DNA of 8,800 bases. Origin: CAZSNT01 sp964607765 (lineage in GTDB: Bacteria > Verrucomicrobiota > Lentisphaeria > Oligosphaerales > JABHEG01). The DNA lies in contig CAZSNT010000269.1 in NCBI GenBank assembly GCA_964607765.1, forward strand, positions 1 through 8,800, given 5' to 3'. The notes beneath the pieces were generated by a model. The model made no database searches. It worked only from the letters and a program-made list of their open reading frames with translations, and was not told where the DNA came from. Of this stretch, positions 1 through 5,596 are shown one piece after another. A program made the position numbers and the translations under genes. Each line of letters starts with the position of its first letter. Positions within the stretch are counted from its first letter, which is position 1.

Positions 1-2
1 CA

Positions 3-22
3 CCCGGCTCGGGAGAGCCGGG
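3..22. repeat. Perfect 8-bp palindromic hairpin
   Basis: CCCGGCTC (3-10) pairs with GAGCCGGG (15-22) around a GGGA loop. No T-run follows on either strand, so it is a poor intrinsic terminator, although it could end an upstream gene lying outside the window. GC-rich palindromes of this kind with flanking GTAGC/GCTAC often occur as dispersed repeats in intergenic DNA; that is a resemblance and cannot be tested from one copy. The window edge may cut the outer part. Confidence 0.6.
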
Positions 23-47
23 CTACGGGGGATGCGCGGATGCCTCA

Positions 48-87
48 CGTAACTGACCGGTTGCGTGCCCGGGTAATGCCAGTTACG
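48..87. repeat. Inverted repeat, 8-bp arms, 24-base loop
   Basis: CGTAACTG (48-55) is the exact reverse complement of CAGTTACG (80-87). The spacer is too long for a tight terminator. It may form a stem in a 5' leader or be a pair of half-sites for a regulator of the downstream permease operon. Chance occurrence of an 8-bp arm pair is possible. Confidence 0.4.
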
Positions 88-157
88 GGTGGCGCGTGGT
101 GGTCAGGGGCTGCCCGCCGTACATCCGTAAGTCCACACAGCCGGATTGCGGTGGCAG

Positions 158-184
158 AGCACGACGTCGGCTTGGAGCCGTGCT
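158..184. promoter_or_regulatory. Nested inverted repeats just before the permease start
   Basis: CGGCT (168-172) pairs with AGCCG (176-180) around TGG, and AGCAC (158-162) pairs with GTGCT (180-184). The two share one base, so they give a slightly strained stem or alternative stems. The element ends at the TAAGG ribosome binding site of the first permease gene. A fold here could affect translation start, or the DNA palindrome could be an operator. The role is inferred from position only. Confidence 0.3.
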
Positions 185-195
185 AAGGTAGACAG

Positions 196-678
196 ATGCA
201 GGCACTCTACGTCATCACCGCTCTGCTGCTGCTCGCATCGCTGGCTGTCAGTCCGGCGAAGACGGGGCGAGCTCTGCGTGTAGCGCTGAAGCGCTTTCTG
301 AAGGTCGCGCCTGCTTTCCTGGTGATGCTGGTCTGCATCGCAGTCGTTCTGTACCTGGTGCCGGACGATTTGCTGACCCGCGCGTTGGCACGCGACAGCA
401 AGTGGTATGCGGTCGCCAGCGGTCTGGGCCTGGGTTCAATATCCATCATGCCCGGGTTCATTGCGTTCCCGCTCTGCGGGATTCTGCTGGAGCACGGGGC
501 ACTCTACATGGTGCTCAGCGCCTTCTCGACAGCGGTGATGATGGTTGGTGTGGTGACGTATCCGCTGGAGAGAGCTTACCTGGGTGTCCGACTGACGCTG
601 TGCAGGAATGCTGTGGCTTTCCTGATTGCCGCGGCTGTGGCGTTGGTGACGGGATTGGTATTCGGGGAAGTGCCGTGA
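196..678 (+). CDS. Half-size permease, N-terminal-type subunit (COG0701/ArsP_1-like)
   Basis: This 160-residue membrane protein resembles the first half of COG0701 (DUF318/ArsP_1) permeases, and its substrate is unknown. About five hydrophobic segments are visible: residues 3-20, 36-56, 72-98, 103-122 and 137-157. The family-like core is SIMPGFIAFPLCG (83-95) followed by GALYMVLSAF (101-110) and MMVGVVTYPLE (115-125). Full-length family members have two such halves in one chain of over 300 residues; here the halves are separate genes. The start is ATG with TAAGG 7 bases upstream. The stop overlaps the GTG start of the next gene, which indicates translational coupling and probably a heteromeric transporter in the cytoplasmic membrane. 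Known family relatives include the ArsP exporter of methylated arsenicals, but no ArsR-type regulator or arsenic gene is visible, so arsenic transport should not be assumed. Confidence 0.8.
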   Translation: MQALYVITALLLLASLAVSPAKTGRALRVALKRFLKVAPAFLVMLVCIAVVLYLVPDDLLTRALARDSKWYAVASGLGLGSISIMPGFIAFPLCGILLEHGALYMVLSAFSTAVMMVGVVTYPLERAYLGVRLTLCRNAVAFLIAAAVALVTGLVFGEVP

Positions 679-1217
679 GTGCTCGCAGACGTCCGCCAAC
701 CAGTCTGATCGTCGGTGCGGCATTCGGTGCGTTCCTGCTGGTGTCGGTGTGGATCGACTTCCAGCCCGGCCGGGCGATCGGTGCGAATTTTCTGCTGTTC
801 TTTCGGCAGATGCTGAAGATCCTGCCGTGCGTCTTCCTACTCATCGGGCTGTTCGAAGTGTGGGTCAAGCGCGAGACCGTGGAGCGGCATCTCGGGCATG
901 GCGCGGGGCTGCGGTCGTATCTGTGGGCCGTGTTGCTGGCGGCGACCACGGTAGGCGGGTTCCACATCGCGCTGCCCGTGGCTCACGCACTGCACGTGAA
1001 GGGGGCTCGGCTCGGCGTGGTCCTCACATACCTGTCGTGCGGCGCCATCTGCCGAGTGCCCATGACACTGTTCGAAGCGTCGTTCCTGGGCTGGCGCTTT
1101 ACTTGCGTACGTTTTGCCGTCTCCATACCGCTCGTGGTCACGGGATGTGCCCTGCTGGGCAGCAGTTTTGAGCGGCGCAGATACGTGCTGCCGGCAGTCG
1201 ATGACATCGGAACTTGA
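675..1217 (+). CDS. Half-size permease, C-terminal-type subunit (COG0701/ArsP_1-like)
   Basis: This 180-residue protein starts at the GTG that overlaps the previous stop (GTGA, 675-678), with GGGGAAG at 664-670 as ribosome binding site. The same frame is open back to 402, but that part overlaps the first permease and has no membrane character. Hydrophobic segments lie at residues 10-27, 46-65, 81-102, 112-135 and 143-162. Family-like stretches are MLKILPCVFLLIGLFEVW (46-63), GGFHIALP (94-101), LSCGAICRVPMTLFEASFLG (120-139) and RFTCVRFAV (141-149). It shares a pattern with its partner: an LK-x-x-P membrane segment, a G-F...P loop, a GA turn and an R-x-T-x-x-R-x-A-V segment. The two genes therefore look like descendants of one duplicated unit. 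The partner pair probably forms one transporter; the substrate is not deducible. The stop TGA overlaps the ribosome binding site of the next gene. Confidence 0.8.
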   Translation: MSARRRPPTSLIVGAAFGAFLLVSVWIDFQPGRAIGANFLLFFRQMLKILPCVFLLIGLFEVWVKRETVERHLGHGAGLRSYLWAVLLAATTVGGFHIALPVAHALHVKGARLGVVLTYLSCGAICRVPMTLFEASFLGWRFTCVRFAVSIPLVVTGCALLGSSFERRRYVLPAVDDIGT

Positions 1218-1226
1218 GGTGTCCAC

Positions 1227-2930
1227 ATGCTCCGACCATGCCTTGCCGTGGGAATCGCGGCTTTGGTCGTCCTGACAGATTCGGCGGATGCACAGGTGAG
1301 CAGCTTCGACGAGAAAGCCAAAACGCTGTTTGCCAAGGAGTACGCATTCCACGCGTGGCGCGAGGACGATCACACCGTGGCCGGCAACGACTGGTCGCTG
1401 CCGGCGTGGGTTGCTGCATCGCGCTACAGCGGCATCAGCATCAACCCGAAGAAGGTGGGCCCGGCGTTCCCGGGGCGGCTGCAACACACCGTGCGTGTTT
1501 CGTGGCGTGAGCTGGAGCCCGAGGAAGGGCGCTACGACTTCTCGGTCTTGCGCAAACGGATTCTGGACGCCTCCGGTGACGGCGTGTACGCAGTCAAAAT
1601 GGGGCTGGGTGCGTCCGTGTGGGAGACGCGCTATTTCCAGAGCCTCGAGGACCGGACAGTGACGCGGACGACTCCGGGCACGGCGCCGCTTTGGCTGTCG
1701 AACTATGGCGTCAAAGTCATCGAGGAACGGCCGAACAAGTCCATTCCGTTCCAAGTACTCAACCTCGATATCTACGATTCGCAGTACCACCGGCGTTACC
1801 TGGCGCTTGTTCGGGCCTTGGGCGCGAGCGGGATTCCGCGGATGAGGGAGCTTGACCTGTGCTACCTGCACCTGAAGTCGGCATCGCGCGGTGAGGAGGG
1901 CAGCGGCCCGAAGCCTGGCGATCCGAACCGCGAGCGTTACGAGGAACGGTTGCGTGCTTGGGCTGCTGCCTTCAGAGGGGTGGAAGCCAAGCTGTGCAAT
2001 GTGTCGCACCGGGAAGAGGACATGGTACTGGCCTTGGAATTGGGAATGGGGCAGCGCAATGGGTTTGTGGAACACTACATGCTCCACGCCCCGAACCCGG
2101 GGTTGGGACAGCTCCTGGACAGCGACGGTTACCTAGTGGCCGACGAGAGCAATCCGCTCATTGCCGAGAACCGTGCGTCCGGCGACGAGAATGAGGAGTA
2201 CACGCGGCACCACGAGGCCAGGTTCGGCCCGATCGAGACATTCCCGCATCGCTACCGAGAGTCCATGCTGCGCGTGCTGCAGATGCGGCGTAACTTCGTG
2301 TGGGCAGAGGGCGGCCCGTGGCTGGTCAATCCGCCGCTGCTGCACTACGTCGCCCTCGAGCTCGGCAAGACGATCCGCACAGCTCCGGACGCTTGGTGCT
2401 ACCTGCGTGAGAGTTATGTCCCGGATCGGCCGAATCGGAACTGGAAGAGAGCGATCCCGGTCAGGAACTTCGAGCGCTGGCTGTATCAGCGCGACGCGGA
2501 AGGCGCACGGGCGCAAGCCGCGGAGAAGGTCGCTGTGCCGCCGCAGATGTTCGAGTTCCACAAACAGCATCTGTACGACTACACAGCCAGAAAGACGTGC
2601 GTCGACGCTGGCCAGACCGCGATCCGGTTCGGGGTGGACAAGGCATTCCTGTCCGGCGGCCCGTACCGGGTGGCAGTGAAGGTGACCTATGTTGATTGCG
2701 GCAGAGCTGCGTGGGATCTGGAGTACTTCACCGGCCCCGGCACAGTCGCAACGCGCACCGTGAGGTGCGGCGATTCCGGCGAGCCAAGAACGGTTACGTT
2801 CATTCTGCCGGACGCCTTCTTCCCGGGAGAGGGCTACAGCGGCCGTGACCTGCTCATTCGTGCCAAGTCCGGCGACGCCGTGATTCGTTTCGTGCGTCTG
2901 ATCAAGCTCGAACCACCGGCCGCTGATTAG
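1227..2930 (+). CDS. Secreted glycoside-hydrolase-like TIM-barrel protein with C-terminal beta domain
   Basis: I do not recognise a named family. The 567-residue product begins with a signal peptide (hydrophobic core about residues 7-17, likely cleavage after SADA at 22), so it is exported. Residues about 50-400 read like a (beta/alpha)8 barrel of the glycosidase superfamily. VSWRELEPEEGRYDF (91-105) matches the common W-x-x-[LI]-E-P-x-x-G-x-Y-x-[FW] of barrel strand 1. Other apparent strands are YAVKMGLG (121-128), LDLCYLHL (209-216), AKLCNVS (254-260), GFVEHYM (279-285), FVWAEGG (357-363) and WCYLRES (390-396). E222/E223 and E361 are candidate catalytic acids, but the Asn-Glu pair typical of clan GH-A is absent. 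Residues about 454-562 form a beta-rich domain that could bind carbohydrate. ATG follows GAGG at 1216-1219, which overlaps the permease stop, so it is probably co-transcribed with the permease pair. The substrate is unknown, and a non-catalytic role is possible. Confidence 0.7.
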   Translation: MLRPCLAVGIAALVVLTDSADAQVSSFDEKAKTLFAKEYAFHAWREDDHTVAGNDWSLPAWVAASRYSGISINPKKVGPAFPGRLQHTVRVSWRELEPEEGRYDFSVLRKRILDASGDGVYAVKMGLGASVWETRYFQSLEDRTVTRTTPGTAPLWLSNYGVKVIEERPNKSIPFQVLNLDIYDSQYHRRYLALVRALGASGIPRMRELDLCYLHLKSASRGEEGSGPKPGDPNRERYEERLRAWAAAFRGVEAKLCNVSHREEDMVLALELGMGQRNGFVEHYMLHAPNPGLGQLLDSDGYLVADESNPLIAENRASGDENEEYTRHHEARFGPIETFPHRYRESMLRVLQMRRNFVWAEGGPWLVNPPLLHYVALELGKTIRTAPDAWCYLRESYVPDRPNRNWKRAIPVRNFERWLYQRDAEGARAQAAEKVAVPPQMFEFHKQHLYDYTARKTCVDAGQTAIRFGVDKAFLSGGPYRVAVKVTYVDCGRAAWDLEYFTGPGTVATRTVRCGDSGEPRTVTFILPDAFFPGEGYSGRDLLIRAKSGDAVIRFVRLIKLEPPAAD

Positions 2931-2984
2931 CCTGGAACGGTGTCAGGTCAAGCTGTGAAACACATGAATCAGCGTTGATGCCGT
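2931..2984. other. Convergent intergenic gap without a classical terminator
   Basis: The secreted-protein gene and the radical SAM gene meet tail to tail here. GAACGG (2935-2940) and CCGTTC (2981-2986) are exact inverted repeats 40 bases apart, and TGTG-AAA-CACA (2954-2964) is a tiny stem. Neither is followed by a T-run on either strand. Transcription may end by a Rho-type mechanism or at the long-range stem. Confidence 0.4.
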
Positions 2985-4310
2985 TCACTTTCTCCGCATT
3001 GCCCGGCGGCTTGTGACGCACGGGATGCCGGCGTCGTTGCGTTCGGCGACACGGAACGGGTGACAGCTCAGGCGCTTGAGCCCGGGCACGCTCTGTGGTC
3101 CACAGCCGCAGACGTAGTTTGTGGGCGTGCAGCCGAGTTTGACTTTCAGCGTGGCCCACATCCGGTAGTTCTCCGTTGACAGGGATATCGGAACGTCTCT
3201 GTCGTAACGGCGAATCTGGTCGATGTGGAACTCGTAGATCTCGCGGCGGACATGGTCCGGGAACGGCCCGGTCATATCGCCCCTCATCTCCTCCTGATTG
3301 TCCTCGGCAGCCTCAACGCAGTCCGGGTCGAGCAGTTCGACGGGGAGTTTTTTCTTCATTCCGTCCACATCGTTCCACATCCAGCAGCAGAGGCTGATCA
3401 CGTCCGGCCGCGTCCTGTCGAACAGCATTCGGATGGTCTCAGCCGCATCCTCACGCCAGTTCCTGACCGGGACAATCGGCTTGAACTTGTAACGGATCTG
3501 GATGCCCGCTTCCTGAGCGACGCGTGCCGCCTCGATGCGTTCCTCGGTCGTGCCGGCGTCAGGCTCGATGCGGCGGCTTTGTGTCGGGCCGCTGACGCTC
3601 CACACAAAGATCGTGTTGCCATTGTGTGCCACATCACGTACCCACTCCGTGTTCCACGTTTTGGTGTGTACGATCAGGTAGCGCGAGTCGAGTGTGCCGA
3701 AATACTCCATCAGGTAGCCAAGGCAACCCAGCTCCGGCTCCAGCCCGGGCGGATCCGCGTCGTCGTCCAGAAGGTACGTGGTCTGCCACGGGTGCCTCTC
3801 GATCAGTGTGCCGAGATGCGTGCAGTAGTCCTCGACATTGACCGCGGCGATGAGCAGGCCGCCGAGCCCGCAGTACGTGCACTTGTGCAGGCACCCGTTC
3901 TGCAGGTGGATGCGCCAGCAGGGGCGGCACACTCTGTCCCGAGGTGCGGGATTCGCGTCCAGGTTGACCTCAAACCAGGTAAAAGCGCCCGTGCCGGCGA
4001 GCGCCGTGTTCCGAGACAACCCCGCGTCGGCCAGTGAGTCCACAAGTCGCGTCGCGCCGGCCTCATCGTCAAAGCGGAAGGTGTTGAACAGCAGGATGGG
4101 ATCGCTCACCTCAGCGAGCGTGTTCATCGGTTTGCGATTGGCCAGGAGCCCCTCGTCCCTGATCAGTCGCGGCAGGTCCGCGTCGGTATACACCTGCACG
4201 GGCATTGGCTCCTGCAGACTCGCAACCACCCGCTCGACACGTGCCCGGTAGGTGGGGTGGTTCATCACGGATTCGTGTGCGTAGACTGCCGGCGGCTTGA
4301 TCCGGTACAT
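2985..4310 (-). CDS. Spore photoproduct lyase-like radical SAM protein
   Basis: This 441-residue protein belongs to the radical SAM superfamily. CLHKCTYC (residues 140-147) is the CX3CX2C motif that holds the SAM-binding [4Fe-4S] cluster. The surroundings fit spore photoproduct lyase and its relatives, DNA repair enzymes that reverse a thymine dimer: an N-terminal SVMNHPTYRARVERVVASL segment (14-32), VHTKTWNTEWV (214-224), FVWSVSG (235-241) and YKFKPIVPVRNW (274-285). B. subtilis SplB is about 340 residues, so this one is longer. Extra cysteines stand out: C128/C131 just before the radical SAM motif, and C394, C401, C403 in GCTPTNYVCGCGP, which could hold an auxiliary cluster. No sporulation gene is in view, so a literal spore repair role is doubtful. 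The ATG follows GGGAGGAAG (4317-4325) immediately after the rlmD stop; the gap is 15 bases, so it is the third gene of a leuB-rlmD operon. Confidence 0.8.
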   Translation of the reverse strand: MYRIKPPAVYAHESVMNHPTYRARVERVVASLQEPMPVQVYTDADLPRLIRDEGLLANRKPMNTLAEVSDPILLFNTFRFDDEAGATRLVDSLADAGLSRNTALAGTGAFTWFEVNLDANPAPRDRVCRPCWRIHLQNGCLHKCTYCGLGGLLIAAVNVEDYCTHLGTLIERHPWQTTYLLDDDADPPGLEPELGCLGYLMEYFGTLDSRYLIVHTKTWNTEWVRDVAHNGNTIFVWSVSGPTQSRRIEPDAGTTEERIEAARVAQEAGIQIRYKFKPIVPVRNWREDAAETIRMLFDRTRPDVISLCCWMWNDVDGMKKKLPVELLDPDCVEAAEDNQEEMRGDMTGPFPDHVRREIYEFHIDQIRRYDRDVPISLSTENYRMWATLKVKLGCTPTNYVCGCGPQSVPGLKRLSCHPFRVAERNDAGIPCVTSRRAMRRK

Positions 4311-4316
4311 GCCTGG

Positions 4317-4325
4317 CTTCCTCCC
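4317..4325 (-). promoter_or_regulatory. Strong ribosome binding site abutting the rlmD stop
   Basis: On the minus strand the sequence reads TGA-GGGAGGAAG, so the ribosome binding site of the radical SAM gene begins directly after the upstream stop codon, with the GGAGG core 9 bases before its ATG. This fixes the start at 4310 and suggests re-initiation after rlmD translation. Confidence 0.75.
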
Positions 4326-5564
4326 TCAGCGGGTGAACAAGGCGGCGGACTCGAAGTGAGCTGTCTGCGGGAACATGTCGAAGAAGGCCAGACGACGCAG
4401 CTGGTAGTGACCGTCGCGAGCGAGAGTCTTGGCGTCTCGCGCCAGAGTTGCAGGATTGCAGGACACGTAGATCAGCTGTTGCACGGGCCGGCGTACGAGC
4501 GCCTTGATTACTCCCTTCGGGCATCCCGCTCTGGGCGGATCGAGGAGTACTGTTGTGGCTCTGCGTCTGGCATTGCTCAGGGCGGCCAGGTGTCGCGGGA
4601 GGACCTTCTCGGCGGCACCGGCCAGCACGTGGCAGGGCTCCAGGCTCCACTGCGTGTGATTGTAGGCTGCTGCTTCCGTTGCTTCTATGTCGCGCTCGAT
4701 GAGCCAGCGTTCTTCTGCCGTGTTTCCCAGGGCCAGCGACAACGCGCCCACGCCCGCGAACACTTCCGTGAGAAGCTGGGTGGGCGAGTCGGCGAACCAT
4801 CCGCGTATCGTGTCCGACATCTGTTCCGCGACCGCGGGGTTCGTCTGCCAGAAACTGCCGAGCGGCACGCCGACCTGTCGGCCTGAAAGCTGTTCATGAA
4901 GCCACGGGATGCTCCGCGGTGCCCGGCCAAAGTAGAACTCGGTGCGTCCGTCAGCGGCAACTCGGAGAGTCATCGGGTAGGGATGGGGGCGCCGCGCGTT
5001 CTTGTGGGCCCACCGACTGCGTTGCGCTTTCGGAAGCAGGTCGTTGAGCGCTGGTGCACCGAGAGGGCAGCTTGGGATGTGCAGAAACGTGACGTTGTCC
5101 ATGCTGCAGAACCCGTACTGCAGCACATCGCCGCGGGATGTGGGCTGGGGATCGCCGAAAGGCTCCAGCCGCAGTTTGTTACGGTATCCAAGTGACTTCG
5201 GGCTGTGCACGACGGGGTCGGGCTGTGGCACATCTCCGAACGTGCCGATACGAGCCAGCGCGGCATTGAGCTGGCTGAGTTTGGCCTCAACCTGTGCCGC
5301 CGCGGTCAGGTGTTGGTATCGGCAGCCGCCGCAGCGTCCGAACAACGGGCACACCGGCTCAGCGCGCGTTGCCGCCGGCTCCAATACCTCGACCAGAGCT
5401 GCCCGCAGGAATTTCTGGCCCTCTGACACCACAGTGGCCAGAACCGTGTCACCCGTTGCGGTGAACGGGACGAACACAACCTGGCCTCCCGGTGTGCGGC
5501 CAACGCCGTCGCCACCGAAAGCCACATCCGTGATCTGCAGTTCGATCTGTTCGCCACGCGTCAT
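4326..5564 (-). CDS. rlmD: 23S rRNA (uracil-5-)-methyltransferase, RlmD/RumA type
   Basis: This enzyme uses SAM to make 5-methyluridine in 23S rRNA, at U1939 (E. coli numbering) in the RlmD family. The 412-residue protein starts with a TRAM RNA-binding domain (about 1-62). Iron-sulfur cysteines follow: C72, C78 and C81 in CPLFGRCGGC, with C166 as the fourth. The methyltransferase domain shows FWQTNP (238-243), the SAM loop EVFAGVGALSL (267-277), DPPRAG (342-347), catalytic C369 in YVSCNPATLARD (366-377) and DMFPQTAHFE (396-405), where E405 is the expected general base. The SAM loop has E and A where many members have D and C. The ATG at 5564 is chosen over in-frame starts up to 5690 because the TRAM domain begins there, upstream residues would overlap leuB, and a GAGG (5574-5577) lies 9 bases before it. 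RlmC or dual RlmCD specificity cannot be excluded. Confidence 0.92.
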   Translation of the reverse strand: MTRGEQIELQITDVAFGGDGVGRTPGGQVVFVPFTATGDTVLATVVSEGQKFLRAALVEVLEPAATRAEPVCPLFGRCGGCRYQHLTAAAQVEAKLSQLNAALARIGTFGDVPQPDPVVHSPKSLGYRNKLRLEPFGDPQPTSRGDVLQYGFCSMDNVTFLHIPSCPLGAPALNDLLPKAQRSRWAHKNARRPHPYPMTLRVAADGRTEFYFGRAPRSIPWLHEQLSGRQVGVPLGSFWQTNPAVAEQMSDTIRGWFADSPTQLLTEVFAGVGALSLALGNTAEERWLIERDIEATEAAAYNHTQWSLEPCHVLAGAAEKVLPRHLAALSNARRRATTVLLDPPRAGCPKGVIKALVRRPVQQLIYVSCNPATLARDAKTLARDGHYQLRRLAFFDMFPQTAHFESAALFTR

Positions 5565-5596
5565 AGTGAGCTGCCTCAGCTGGGAGCCTGCGTCGC

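Larger units (their letters stand above)
1..195. other. Non-coding leader region with several inverted repeats
   Basis: No convincing gene lies here. The stretch holds a perfect 8-bp hairpin at its left edge (3-22), a longer-range inverted repeat (48-55 with 80-87), and a compact pair of short stems just before the permease start (158-184). It should contain the promoter of the permease operon, but I see no clear -35/-10 pair. The TAAGG at 184-188 is the probable ribosome binding site of the first gene, 7 bases before its ATG. Frame 1 is open from the window edge to a TAA at 184-186, but the translation is rich in Arg, Gly and Ala and looks like chance in GC-rich DNA. Confidence 0.6.

Noticed and set aside
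1..186. Frame-1 open stretch reading in from the left edge to TAA at 184
   Set aside because: It contains the palindromes, has a composition typical of random GC-rich sequence and no family resemblance; it could be the end of an upstream gene only if the sequence beyond the edge shows one.
402..674. N-terminal extension of the second permease up to 402
   Set aside because: The extension overlaps the first permease in another frame, is Cys/Gly/Arg-rich with no membrane character, and a GTG with ribosome binding site at 675 fits the family length.
196..1217. Naming the permease pair ArsP (organoarsenical exporter)
   Set aside because: Only broad superfamily similarity is visible; no arsenic regulator, reductase or methyltransferase is near, so the name would overstate the evidence.
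837..2087. Long minus-strand open frame (416 codons) opposite the second permease and the secreted protein
   Set aside because: Its translation is rich in Arg, His, Gln and Pro, shows no family motif, and lies fully opposite two well-supported genes. Long antisense frames are expected in GC-rich DNA.
3225..4037. Plus-strand open frame (270 codons) opposite the radical SAM gene
   Set aside because: It is a shadow of the minus-strand gene, which carries the CX3CX2C motif, a strong ribosome binding site and full-length family similarity.
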